64,000 bases of DNA from Panopea generosa (taxonomy: Eukaryota > Mollusca > Bivalvia > Adapedonta > Hiatellidae), in assembly GCA_029582155.1 (NCBI GenBank), contig CM055912.1:496001-560000 (forward strand), given 5' to 3'. Position numbers and translations under genes: made by a program. Numbering within the stretch: position 1 is the first letter of the stretch; the number at the start of each line of letters is the position of its first letter. Below the pieces are notes generated by a model that had not been told where the DNA came from, did not search any database, and saw nothing but the letters and a program-made list of their open reading frames with translations. Below, one piece after another: positions 34,313-46,374 of this stretch.

Positions 34313-35121
34313 GTAATACCTACCAACCAATTATAAGCCAGGCGTTAAAGCCCTGCCTATAACGTCATTGTTGATTGTTTTAAAGTTGCTGATTGAGTTG
34401 TCTTCATAATTGACATTTATTTTTAATCAAACATCACGTACACCAATGACATATTTTCAACTTTTCCCCTGCCCATGTTGTTGTTTGTCTGAGTGTTGTG
34501 ATACAATTATATGCTAGCAATGTGCTTGCATATGTGTAAACATTGGCAACATTTCTCAAAGATATATACAGGTATTTACGGTAAATGTTTTGGCAGTTTT
34601 TAAGGAAGAAAATAGTTACAAATGTCAAGACTGAACCTATCCTGTTTAATTATTTTAGATTAAATTTTTTTATCCGAAAATGATTTAAGTACTGTTTCAT
34701 CCTAGCATATTTATCTGAGTTGTAAGATGTAAAAAAGATAAGTTTAAAAAAATCCTTTTTAATTAACTCAGTAGATACCCTTTACAGAGAATGAAGACTG
34801 ACTGGACTGTATGTAACACAACACTGTATGATCAGGATATATGTTGTTTAGCTCACAGTCAGTTAAAATATTAAAAACATTTCTTCAAAATGAGACTGTC
34901 ATGGTCCAAAGTTATGGTAGAATTTATCATAGAAACTCTGCAGACAAGTGTTAACTATGATGGATACCATGTACAGTCAAACTTGTGTAAGCAGTCACTT
35001 CTATTAAGCAGCCACATTTACTATTTCCCATTTCTATGCCTTCATGGCAAATTAACCTATAGATTAAGCTATAACCTGTCTTTTTTTGCTCCTTCCCTGG
35101 TTGCTTAAGAATTGTGATATA
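34313..35121. other. Unassigned intron DNA
   Basis: AT-rich, with no supported exon or known repeat. Confidence 0.5.
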
Positions 35122-35312
35122 TGTGGAGTGTGTGATCCAGTGGTAGAGCATCAGACCCAGGATTGGCGTGTTGTGGGTTCGAGCATCAGCTCTGAGCTGA
35201 GTCAAGGATTGCTGCTTCTGGGAAGTTTTCCCATGTGGTAGTTTGGTGTGCATCTCTGCGCTGAGTCGAGGATTGCTGTTTCTAGTTTAGCTCTTTCTTC
35301 TGCCTTATCTAA
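35122..35312 (+). repeat. tRNA-headed SINE, other body type
   Basis: Head TGATCCAGTGGTAGAGCATC with B box GTGGGTTCGAGCATC. The body holds two copies of a CTGAGTCAAGGATTGCTG-like block (35193 and 35261), an internal duplication of about 68 bp. The tail is unlike that of families A to E. Confidence 0.55.
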
Positions 35313-35464
35313 TAAGAAAATCCATTTATTTTAATTTTGACACCCTAACTGTAAATCATTTAATGAAGGAAAGTCATAATTCCATTTTTTTTGTTAAAAA
35401 AATGATATTTTAAATATTTAAGTTATACACTATTTATTATTATATAATGATTTCTCCTTTTTAG

Positions 35465-35529
35465 CCCCTACATGTGAACGACAACATGTCTGATATGGCT
35501 AGACAGGCCCAGAAGACGCCGAAGTTAAG
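35465..35529 (+). CDS. Host gene X, candidate exon e
   Basis: Acceptor TTTCTCCTTTTTAG and donor TTAAG|GTATTT border 65 nt. The phase 0 frame reads PLHVNDNMSDMARQAQKTPK; the 3' part also reads GPEDAEVK in the frame that would join exon f. A 66 nt exon would keep phase on both sides, so one base may be lost. It is too short for a domain call. The weak point is the donor; the polypyrimidine tract is good. Confidence 0.4.
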
Positions 35530-36664
35530 GTATTTATCTGCTGCTTTTACATATAGCAAGGGGTTTGGAATGCATCTTGTCTGTACAGTGAACCTATATA
35601 TAATAAATGCAATATATTCATCAATGTTTACACATTTATTTGTAATTGGCAAATGACAATGGGATCTATACATGTAATATATGGCATTTATAATGGGTAA
35701 CAATGACTCTTCACACATAATGTAGTGGTTCAAATAATTTTCACAAAAAATGTAAAATGTAATTGAATTTGTTTTAAAAAATTTTAGTTTTCAAGGAAAA
35801 GACAATTTCGTGGTTTGAAAATGATTTCTTTTTTTTTTAACATTAAAACCAGTGATAGTTTATATAAGGTAGTGCATATATCGCATCATTGATTGAAACA
35901 GATCATCTCAACTATTGCTTACACTATATTTTAAATTCTTACTGAAATTATTTCAGATAATGTTTAATTAGTATTTCTTGATATGCTGGACTAACTTATA
36001 TTATTCTAGTCTTGCACTTTTAGTATTTATGGTAATTATATGTACATGGTGTGCCTTAAGTTAGGTATTGGCACACCTATCAATTTTTTTCAGCAATGGT
36101 TAATGAATTTATCAAGCAATTTTATAGTTTGAAAGACAAATGTATCTTAATGCTTAAATAAAAAATATTAAGGCAATATGAGCTATCCGTTCACTTTGTT
36201 GTTTTCAAAAAAACAAACTGTTGATAATGAAATAAATATTGTTGTTGAATCCTTTTGCTAATTTGTTTTTAACAGACAAGCATTATATAATAATTAAAGC
36301 TTTATCTTACCACCCCTGAGTTTTATATTAATTGTCTTCCATTTGGTACTTATTTCCTGAAAAAGCTATTGTTTTAGAACAGCATCGAAATGGTTGGGCA
36401 CTTTGTCCTTCCGACAGCTCTTGTTAACCTAGTACCAGTATTTGAAAAAAAAAGGTTTCTGATCAGTAGCAGGGACATTTGTGTTGACAGACAGACAGAC
36501 AGACAGACATGCATTTCTACTTATTTTTAGGTGAAGCAAGTTTCTTAAGGTTTTCTGATCTGATTTGGCTAGATAAATATTTGGTAAAATTTGCCAAATG
36601 TTGTAATAGTGTTATTTAATAGTTAATGTTTAGTGAAGTGTTAATCAGACTTGTTGATTGGCAG
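35530..36664. other. Intron DNA with a (GACA)n run
   Basis: AT-rich, with a (GACA)n microsatellite at 36486-36509. No other feature is supported. Confidence 0.5.
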
Positions 36665-36683
36665 ATACCAAGAGATACTACCG
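36665..36683 (+). CDS. Host gene X, candidate 19 nt microexon f
   Basis: GTTGATTGGCAG and G|GTGAGT enclose ATACCAAGAGATACTACCG, which reads IPRDTT with one base over. The phase matches exon g exactly (G plus AT gives Asp, then VPPLLMFTEQP), and proline-rich sequence continues across the join. The upstream join requires exon e to end in phase 0. The strong donor and the exact phase with g support it; the short length and mediocre acceptor count against. Confidence 0.35.
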
Positions 36684-36884
36684 GTGAGTTGTTTGATAGA
36701 AATGTTTTGAATATAAGTGGGATGTCAATATTAACAAACGTCAAATATTATCAGTTTTGGTTCAATTTATTTTGGCATAATTCTTTTTATATTTCCAAAA
36801 ATAATAGACATATTATACCAAGGTAATGTATTTATTAAAGTTGTTATTGTAAAAAAGTGACCAACTTAACAAATCATAGTCTGT

Positions 36885-39853
36885 GTTTTAAGACTGGTAC
36901 ATAAATACATAATATATGTAAACTGGTACAGTAAGTACATAATATATGTAGACTAGTACAGTACATACATAATATATGTAGACTGGTACAGTAAGTACAT
37001 AATATATGTAGACTGGTACAGTACGTACATAATATATGTAGACTGGTACAGTACATACATAATATATGTAGACTGGTACAGTACATACATAATATATGTA
37101 GACTGGTACAGTACATACATAATATATGTTGACTGGTACAGTAAGTACATAATATATGTAGACTGGTACAGTACATACATAATATATGTAGACTGGAACA
37201 GTACATACATAATATATGTAGACTGGTACAGTAAGTACATAATATATGTAGACTGGTACATAATATATGTAGACTGGTACAGTACATACATAATATATGT
37301 AGACTGGTAAAGTACATACATAATATATGTAAACTGGTAAAGTACATACATGATATATGTAGACTGATACAATACGTACATGATATATGTAGACTGATAC
37401 AGTATGTACATGATATATGTAAACTGGTACAGTACGTACATAATATATGTAGACTGGTACTACAGTAAGTACATACTATATGTAGACTGGTACTGCAGTA
37501 AGTACATAATATATGTAGACTGGTACAGTAAGTACACAATATATGTAGACTGGTACAGCATGTACATAATATATGTAGACTGGTACAGTAAGTAAATGAT
37601 ATATGTAGACTGGTACAGTAAGTACACAGTATATGTAGAGTGGTACAGAAAGTACATAATATATGTAGACTGATACAGTAAGTACATCAAATATGTAGAC
37701 TGGTACAGTACATACATAATATATGTAGACTAGTACAGTATGTACACAATATATGTAGACTGGTACATTAAGTATACAATAAATATAGACTGGTACAGTA
37801 TGTACATAATATATGTAGACTGGTACAGTATGTACACGATAAATGTAGACTGGTACAGTAAGTACACGATATATGTAGACTGGTACTGTAACTACATGAT
37901 ATGGAGACTGGTACAGTAAGTACATGATATATGTAGACTGGTACTGCAGTACATACATAATATATGTAGACTGGTACAAAAAGTACATGATATATGTTCA
38001 CTGGTACAGTACGTACATAATATATATAGACTGGTACAGAATGTACATAATATATGTTGACTGGTACAGTAAGTATATGATATATGTAATCTGGTACAGT
38101 GCATAAATAATATATGTAGACTGGTAGAGTAAGTACACAACATATGTAAACTGGTACAGTACGTACATAATATATGTATAATGGTACAGCAAGTACACCA
38201 TATATGTAGACTGGTACAGTAAATACATAATATATGTAAACTGGTACTGCAAGTACATACTATATGTAGACTGGTACTGTATGTACACTAAATATGTAGA
38301 CTGGAATTGTATGTACATACTATATGTAGACTGGTACTGTATGTAAATACTATATGTAGACTGGAATTGTATGTACATACTATATGTAGACTGGTACAGT
38401 AAGTACATCATAAATGTAGACTGGTACAGTAAGTACATACTATTTGTAGACTGGTACTGTATGTACATAATATTTGTAGACTGGTACTGTATGTACACAA
38501 TATATGTAGACTGGTACAGTAATTACATAATAAATGTAGACTGGTAGAGTATGTTCATAATATATGTAGACTGGTACAGTAAGTACATCATAAATGTAGA
38601 CTGGTACAGTAAGTACATATTATATGTATACTGGTACTGTATGTACACAATATTTGTAGACTGGTACTGTATGTACACAATATATGTAGACTGGTACAGT
38701 AATTACATAATAAATGTAGACTGGTACAGTATGTTCATAATATATGTAGACTGGTACAGTAAGTACGTCATATATGTAGACTGGTACAGTAAGTACGTCA
38801 TATATGTACACTGGAGCAGTAAGTACATAATATATGTAGACTGGTACAGTTAGTACATAATAAATGTAGACTGGTACTGTATGTACATAATATATGTTGA
38901 CTGGTACAGTAAGTATGTCATATATGTAGACTGGTACAGTAAGTACATACTATATGTAGACTGGTACTGTATGTACATACTATATGTAGACTGGAATTGT
39001 ATGTACATAATATATGTAGACTGGTACAGTAAGTACATCATATATGTAGACTGGTACAGTAAGTATGTAGACTGGTACTGCAAATACATACTATATGTAG
39101 ACTGGTACTGTATGTACACTATATATGTAGACTGGTACTGTATGTACATAATATATGTAGACTGGTACAGTATGTACATCATATATGTAGACTGGTTCAG
39201 TAAGTACAAACTATATGTAGACTGGTACTGCAAGTACATACTATATGTAGACTGGTACTGTATGTACATTATATATGTAGACTGGTACTGTATGTACATA
39301 ATATATGTAGACTGGTACAGTAAATACATAATATATGTAGACTGGTACTGCAAGTACATACTATATGTAGACTGTGTATATACACTATATATATATAGAC
39401 TGGTACTGTATGTACATAATATATGTAGACTGGTACAGTAAATACATAATAAATGTAGACTGGTACAGTAAGTACATCATATATGTAGACTGGTACAGTA
39501 AGTACATCATATATGTAGACTGGTACAGTACATACATACTATATGTAGGCTGGTACAGTACATACATAATATATGTAAACTAGTAAAGTACGTACATGAT
39601 TTATGTAGACTGGTACAGTAAATACATAATAAATGTAGACTGATAGAGTATGTACATAATATATGTAGACTGTTACAGTACATACATCATAAATGTAGAC
39701 CGGTACAGTAAGTACATAATATATGTAGATTGGCATAGTATGCACATAATATATGTAGACTGGTACTGCGGTACCTACATAATATATATAGACTGGTACT
39801 GCAGTACGTAAATAATATATGTAGGCTGTTACAGTGTGTACATGATATATGTT
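36885..39853. repeat. Minisatellite, 30 bp unit, carrying donor-like GTAAGT motifs
   Basis: About 98 units of GTAGACTGGTACAGTAAGTA plus CATAATATAT. The unit is 30 bp, so long frames stay open on both strands without being genes. Many units contain ACA|GTAAGTA, a strong match to the 5' splice-site consensus; others have GTACATAC or GTATGTAC. A variant block with ACTGTATGTACA is common at 38280-39420. Some units are truncated (for example at 37250 and 39064). The array fills most of intron f-g. Its source sequence is not present elsewhere in the window. Confidence 0.95.
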
Positions 39854-39860
39854 TTGTTAT

Positions 39861-39970
39861 TGGTAGAGCGCCTGTGTTTAGTGGTTGAGCATCTGAGTAA
39901 GGAACACTTTGAGCGTGATTTGCAAGAACTTTTTTCACAATCAATGTAAAATATGTAAGTTTAAAAAAAA
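39861..39970 (+). repeat. SINE family A, internally deleted
   Basis: Has GGTTGAGCATCTGAG near the head, then GAACACTTTGAGCGTGATTT and the tail TTTTTCACAATCAATGTAAA. The central body is missing. It directly follows the 30 bp array. Confidence 0.6.
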
Positions 39971-40205
39971 TAGTCATTAATTCTTTCTGAATATGTTCCA
40001 ATTACTGCTATCACATTTGGTTTATTTTTGCATTAAAACTTTATTTAATTGTACTTTGGTGTTTAATATATTAACATTCTTTTTAAGTGTTACAGTGTAT
40101 TTAAACAGTTAACAATTATTTATTGTTTTTCTCTAATGCTGATTGGTTTCTACAGAGGACCATGCCTGTATTTACTAGTCTGACCTGATTTATTATATAT
40201 TACAG

Positions 40206-40390
40206 ATGTCCCGCCCCTGCTGATGTTCACAGAACAGCCCATTGTTGAGGAAACACCTCACACATACAGGTCAGATATGAGCACCGCCCACCTCCAGGTA
40301 CAGAAGACCCAAGAACAGGTGGCAAAGAAGATCATGTTGACCGCCCAGGACATTATAAATAAATCATTCACATTCTCCAGAAAGGCTATA
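40206..40390 (+). CDS. Host gene X, exon g
   Basis: Acceptor TATTATATATTACAG and donor AAGGCTATA|GTGAGT border 185 nt. Phase 1 in, phase 0 out, fully open: VPPLLMFTEQPIVEETPHTY, then RSDMSTAHLQVQKTQEQVAK and LTAQDIINKSFTFSRKAI. It has a proline-rich start followed by an amphipathic helical segment. The next exon (h) starts in phase 0 and joins without a break. No family is recognised with confidence; the helix-rich character suits a large scaffold or axonemal protein. Confidence 0.7.
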
Positions 40391-41097
40391 GTGAGTGGAA
40401 GTATTATTTAACACAGTATTTGTAGAATTATTTCAGTTTGTAATATGGATTATGCAATTCAGTGTATTTCAGTCATAACTGTGCAATCTGCAGGTGATAG
40501 GGTGACCATGGTCCATGAATTCCAGGATACTCCTTTAAAACTTCTTGGGTTGTGCTTGAATTTTACCAAAAATAATCTTTGTATTACTCCTTAAATTTTA
40601 AAAATAAAATGGAAATTTAAAAAACTTGTGAGATTGAAAAGGTAATTTTTAAATAACTTTTGTACTTCAGTAAACTAAAATGTCTTCAAGAAATACTGCT
40701 TGAAATTAAAAAAAAAATCTTGAAAAATTCTTAAATAGTGCATGAAAAAAAAAGATCACGGTAACTTGGGCATATTTTGCAGAGGGTTGAAACAAATTAA
40801 CTACGACTGATGGTAATTGTTGGTTGGTTTAGACACTGCAGATCTACAGGTATCAGGGTTCCAGGATTATTACACATATTTCTTAGTTGATGAATTGTAT
40901 ATTTCACTCTCTATGTAAATATGTTGTCGTAACTGAGCATATACAGCAGTTGCCACTTTGTTCATCCCATTGTGTGTTAACAAATCCTTGTCCACGCTAT
41001 TTTTCTACAATTGATAATTGAACATTTATGAATCTTGCTTGGATACATCACTGCCAAGTGGAAATGTCCATATTGTCATTGTGTTTCAGTTAAATGA
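40391..41097. other. Intron DNA with a core-unit relic at 40960-41095
   Basis: Mostly AT-rich. About 40960-41095 matches one core unit of the element at 32680 (TTTTTCTACAATTGA, TTTATGAATCTTGCTTGG, CCATATTGTCATTGTGTTTC). Confidence 0.5.
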
Positions 41098-41330
41098 ATA
41101 TTTGTCCTCCACTTTGAGAAAAGTGGAAGACACTATTTGGGTCTGCCTGCCCATCTGTCTGTTTGTCACACTTTAGTTTCCGTGCAATAACTTAAGAATG
41201 CCTGAATCAAATAATTTGAAATTTTAATACAATGTTTATAATGACAAAACACAGGCTAAGTTTGATTTAAAGTGTTGTGGCATTTGTCGTTCTAAAGTTA
41301 TGCTCTTTTATTTCTGAAAAATCTTATTTT
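41098..41330 (+). mobile_element. Hairpin-headed element, third type, single core
   Basis: Head GTCCTCCACTTTGAGAAAAG, then TGGAAGACA, forms a hairpin; it is followed by TGTCTGTTTGTC and one core with GTGCAATAACTTAAGAATGC and TGTCGTTCTAAAGTTATGCT. Same plan as 26706 and 32680 but not expanded. Confidence 0.45.
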
Positions 41331-41680
41331 TTGGTTAACATGGATTGATTTGTTCATATGTTCTCAAAACAAATACTTCAATATCATTTCTGCCATTATA
41401 CAAGAAAATAGCAATTTTTAGTGAAACATCTATACCGGGGCGCTTCCATCGGTTCAACCAATTTTCATGTTTTAACTTTTCTTCCTGATGGTGTCATCCT
41501 CTTTGTGATCATACACCATGGAACATAATATGTTCATTTTCATCATGTTTAATTCCACTCAATCAAAACAGATAAATGGTAGTGTTACACATGGTCTGGA
41601 GTGTCAATTTAGGACTGTTTACAACAAAATATTTCCTTAAATGTTGTTTGATCACACATATATGTAACAAGATAATTCAG

Positions 41681-41905
41681 ATGCTAGTCCACTGTGAACA
41701 GTACTGGACATTGCTGCAGAATTCAGTAAGTGCACTGTGGAACTGCACTCACACAGCTTTGCTTCGTGCCTACACCCCCACCCTTGGGGAGGAAGATAAC
41801 GGACTGCTAACAATTGATGAGATTCACAGTATGGCATAAAAATCCCTCCATGTCACGACTGATTGCCTCCTGGACATGATGTTACAACTACAGACAGACC
41901 TTCAG
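41681..41905 (+). CDS. Host gene X, exon h, with one in-frame stop
   Basis: Acceptor AAGATAATTCAG and donor CTTCAG|GTGCAT border 225 nt, 75 codons, phase 0 at both ends. It reads MLVHCEQYWTLLQNSVSALW, then NCTHTALLRAYTPTLGEEDN and IDEIHSMA. A TAA at 41837-41839 follows, after which the same frame continues KSLHVTTDCLLDMMLQLQTD. The frame is kept on both sides of the stop, so a substitution (a W or Q codon would fit) is more likely than an indel. Tryptophan and leucine spacing suggests packed helices, as in TPR-like proteins. The neighbouring exons g and i join in phase. Confidence 0.65.
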
Positions 41906-42077
41906 GTGCATGCAACTAACGTGATGTATTTTGGTGATTGCATGTGGTATATTGAAATGTAGTGAAATCTGTAGGTACGATTTGGGTGGGGGTGGGGTTT
42001 GAAAAATTCTGATTCCGCATAACTTTTCATCAAATTGAAAGAAAATTTGTACTTTAACTTAGTTAAACGGATCAGTA

Positions 42078-42154
42078 GTGTTGTGGATGAGTGTTGGCTG
42101 CTCACATTGGAGGCTACTGGTATGATCACCAGCTTGAGCTGATGCCTCTAAAAA
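42078..42154 (+). repeat. SINE family D, head part next to the 29 bp array
   Basis: GTTGTGGATGAGTGTTGGCT, GCTCACATTGGAGGCTAC and GCTTGAGCTGATGCCTC resemble the head of the SINE at 49975-50165 (A box GGTGCAATGGATAAAGTG). An A-rich link leads into the array. The SINE tail reappears after the array at 44070-44150 (GAAGCTTTCTTCGTATTAAG). Confidence 0.5.
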
Positions 42155-44080
42155 AAAACAAAAAACTCGGTACTGAGTCTACCCAAAAACAACACTTGGT
42201 ACTGAGTCTACCCAGGAAAACACTCGGTACTGAGTCTACCCAGGAAAAACACTCGGTACTGAGTCTACCCAGGAACAACACTAGGTACTGAGTCTACCCA
42301 GGAAAAACACTCGGTACTGAGTCTACCCAGGAAAAACACTCGGTACTGAGTCTACCCAGGAACAACTCTCGGTACTGAGTCTACCCAGGAAAAACACTCG
42401 GTACTGAGTCTACCCAGGAAAAACACTCGGTACTGGTTCTACCCAGGAACAACACTCGGTACTGAGCCTACCCAGGAACAACACTCGGTACTGAGTCTAC
42501 CCAGGAACAACACTCGGTAATGAGTCAACCCAGGAACAACACTCGGTACTGAGTCTACCCAGGAACAACACTCGGTACACCATACTGAGTCTACCCAGGA
42601 ACAACACACGGTACTGAGTCTACCCAGGAACAACACTTGGTACTGAGTCTACCCAGGAACAAACCTCGGTACTGAGTCTACCCAGGAACAAAACTCGGTA
42701 CTGAGTCTACCCAGGAACAACACTCGGTACTGAGTCTACCCAGGAACAACACTCGGTACTGAGTCTACCCAGGAACAACACTCGGTACACCATACTGAGT
42801 CTACCCAGGAACAAAACTAGGTACTGAGTCTACCAAGGAACAACACTCGGTACTGAGTCTACAACACTCGGTACTGTGTCTACCCAGGAACAACACTCGG
42901 TACTGAGTCTACCCAGGAACAACATTGGTACTGAGTCTACCCGGGAACAACACTCGGTACTGAGTCTACCCAGGAACAACACTCGGTACTGAGTCTACCC
43001 AGGAACAACATTGGTACTGAGTCTACCCAGGAACAACACTCGGTACTGAGTCTACCCAGGAACAAAACTCGGTACTGAGTCTACCCAGGAACAACACTCG
43101 GTACTGAGTCTACCCAGGAACAACATTGGTACTGAGTCTACCCAGGAACAACACTCGGTACTGAGTCTACCCAGGAACAACACTCGGTACTGAGTCTACC
43201 CAGGAACAACACTCGGTACTGAGTCTACCCAGGAACAACCCTCGGTACTGAGTCTACCCAGGAACAAAACTCGGTACCGAGTCTACCCAGGAACAACACT
43301 CGGTACCGAGTCTACCCAGGAACAACACTCGGTACCGAGTCTACCCAGGAACAAAACTCGGTACTGAGTCTACCCAGGAACAACCCTCGGTTCTGAGTCT
43401 ACCCAGGAACAACCCTCGGTTCTGAGTCTACCTAGGAACAACCCTCGGTACTGAGTCTACCCAGGAACAAAACTCGGTACTGAGTCTACCCAGGAACAAC
43501 ACAACCAGGAACAACACTCGGTACTGAGTCTACCCAGGAACAACACTCGGTACTGAGTCTACCCAGGAACAACACAACCAGGAACAGCACTCGGTACTGA
43601 GTCTACCCAGGAACAACACCATTGGTACTGAGTCTACCCAGGAACAACACTCGGTACTGAGTCTACCCAGGAACAACACTCAGTACTGAGTCTACCCAGG
43701 AACAACACTCGGTACTGAGTCTACCAAGGAACAAAACTTGGTACTGAGTCTACCCAGGAACAACATTAGGTACTGAGTGTACCCAGGAACAAGTCTACCC
43801 AGGTACAACACTCGGTACACAATACTGAGTCTACCCAAGGAACAACACTCGGTACTGAGTCTACCCAGGAACAACACTCAGTACTGAGTCTACCCAGGAA
43901 CAACACCCAGGAACAACACTCGGTACTGAGTCTACCCAGGAACAACACCCAGGAACAACCCTCGGTACTGAGTCTACCCAGGAACAACCTTTGGTACTGA
44001 GTCTACCCAGGAACAACACTCAGTACTGAATCTACCCAGGTACAACACTCGGTACTGAGTCTACCCAGGAAGTGGATGCG
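42155..44080. repeat. Minisatellite, 29 bp unit, derived from SINE family D
   Basis: About 66 units of AACAACACTCGGTACTGAGT plus CTACCCAGG. The SINEs at 49975-50165 and 50275-50450 carry a single copy of the unit (AACAACACTCAGTACTGGTT plus CAGCCCAG). Variants include an insertion GGTACACCATACTGAG at 42573 and 42785, a truncated AACAACACAACCAGG at 43496 and 43570, and AACAACACCCAGGAAC at 43897. It lies in intron h-i. Confidence 0.95.
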
Positions 44081-44282
44081 AGAGAAGTTCAAATAACCTT
44101 GAAGCTTTCTTCGTATTAAGGTCTAAGAAGTTTTAGTATAAACTGACTGAATAAGTTAATTATTACTTCTCATTCTTTAGAATTAGAACTTTTCAACCAT
44201 TGCTAGGGAACATTAGAGGTATTGCAGATTTTATTACAGCTCCTGAACAGCCTTATCAACCAAGCTATTGTTTTTTATATAT

Positions 44283-44850
44283 TCTGTGCTTCCAAGGGAT
44301 CTTGTTATCCCCCCTGCTGAAGGCGAATTGGGATATGGTAATGGTCTCCGTCCGTCTGTGCGTCCATTCATCTGTAACATTTTTGTCTGGAGCATAACTA
44401 CAAAACTATTCAAGGGATTTTGTTGAATCTTCATTCAATAATAGAGGACATTGAGAGGAAGTGCAGTGTATAAGAACCATAACTCTACCTTGCTTACTTT
44501 TTGGACTATTCCCCTTTCATTTACTTGTCAAGGGCATAACTCCAAAACTATTTCAGGGATTTTGTTGAATCTTCACACAATGACTGAGGACATTGAGAGG
44601 AAGTGCAGTGTACAAGAACCATAACTCTATCTTGCTTACTTTATGAATTATCTACCTTTATTAAATTTACAGTTTTGTCCGGAGCATAACTCCAAAACTA
44701 TTCAAAGGATTTTGTTGAATCTTCACACAGTGACAGAGGACATTGATAGGAAGTGTAATGTGCAAGAACCATAACTCTTTCTTCTGTCTTTACATAATTA
44801 TTTCCTTTGTTATTATATTTTATTATGCTAGTCCAGAACATAACTCAAAA
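44283..44850 (+). mobile_element. Hairpin-headed element, fourth type, left part
   Basis: GGATCTTGTTATCCCCCCTG, then GGCGAATTGGGATATGGTAA and GTCCGTCCGTCTGTGCGTCC, then cores of about 165 bp with GGAGCATAACTCCAAAACTA, TTCAAGGGATTTTGTTGAAT and GACATTGAGAGGAAGTGCAG. It is cut in mid-core at about 44850 by a LINE and continues at 48267-48480. Confidence 0.6.
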
Positions 44851-46374
44851 TGTTTTTAAATCTAAAAAATCCAAATGTGAAACATTTGTCACTGAAAATC
44901 AAACCAAACTGAGTACTGTATGAAAACTGTTTAATGAACTCAATGTACATGTATCTAAACGAAAATGTAAGACAAATATTTCAAATTTAAAAATTGGTGA
45001 AAATGACATTGAACATTCAAGTGATATTGCAAATGATATTGCAAATTTTTTGTCTCCGTTGCTTCCAAACTAAAATAACCTGTTTTGAACCCAAATTTTG
45101 GAAAACTAAATGCCTTCTGTGATGGGAAAATAATTGCAAACACATTATTCAATATTCCAGAAATATCAATAGACCCAGTAAGAACATTTTTGTTAAACAT
45201 TATTATTACAAAATCCACTGGCTGTGACAATATTATACCACGCTTACTTAAAATTGTCAGCAAACTATATAGCAGACAGCATAGCATATATCTGCATTAA
45301 GATTTCCAGAAAATGGAAAGAGGGTAAAGTTACACCTTTACATAAAAGTACTTGTGTGAAATGGCATTAGTTTGAATTATCAGCAAATGGCTAGAAGCTA
45401 TGAATAATGGATCTTTAGGTGTAGTGATGGTTAATTTCAGAAAAGCGTTTAATTAAGTGGATCATGAAATTCTTTTGCAAAAGTTAAAAGTTTATAAACT
45501 TTCAGATAATGTAGTAGCATGGTTCTCTTCATATTTACATAATCGAAAAAGAAATCTTCCTTAAACGGCCTATTATCAAACACACAAACAGTGACAGATG
45601 GTGTACCTCAAGGTTCTATTTTAGGCCCTCTCTTATTTCTTCTATTAATAAATGATTTACCACTTTACATGGTTACTGCTGAGACTGATTTATATGCAGA
45701 TGATACAACATTGTATCACATAAATAATAAGCTACCAGCTATTGAAAAAAACTTGCAAAGTTCCCTTGAATCATTATCAGAATGGTGTAGTTCAAATGGA
45801 ATGCTGAACTAAAGTCATGCTTATTACTACACATCAAAAACGTATTTGTTTAGATGTCAAAGACATAAATTTGGATCTTAATAGTGAAAATCTCAGCATG
45901 ATATTGTAATGTAAACCCTAGTTGCATTGTTTAGACAAATTATTTTAGTAATTCTATCATAGCTTCACTATGTTTAATACTGCTCTAAGCTACAAGCTCA
46001 TGTGTTTTAAAGGCATTATTTATACAGTAGTATTTTCTTTTCATAAATATAATTTACTGCTTATGATAACAGTTACAGTTGATGATGAAGGTCACCGTTA
46101 CAACTTGGTGGAAACTGTGATGCATTTTACTCACATGTTTATCTGTCTGTAATTCATCTTACATGTTATAAATCAGCTCATTTTGTCTACATATTGATGA
46201 TATGTATTGTAGAGAACTTTATCCATTGATTGTTCATTATCAAAAGTCATTTTAAGGCACTTTATTACTTAAATTTAGTCATATTTATCTGAGAAAGCAG
46301 ACAGCCTGTTTTCAGTTTGTGCTATAAATAACCTCCTTCCAGGAGAGCTATTTTGTGTATTTCTATATTTAGAT

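Noticed and set aside
36874-39745. Tyrosine-rich repeat proteins on both strands
   Set aside because: A 30 bp unit gives long open frames on both strands automatically; the sequence is intronic minisatellite.
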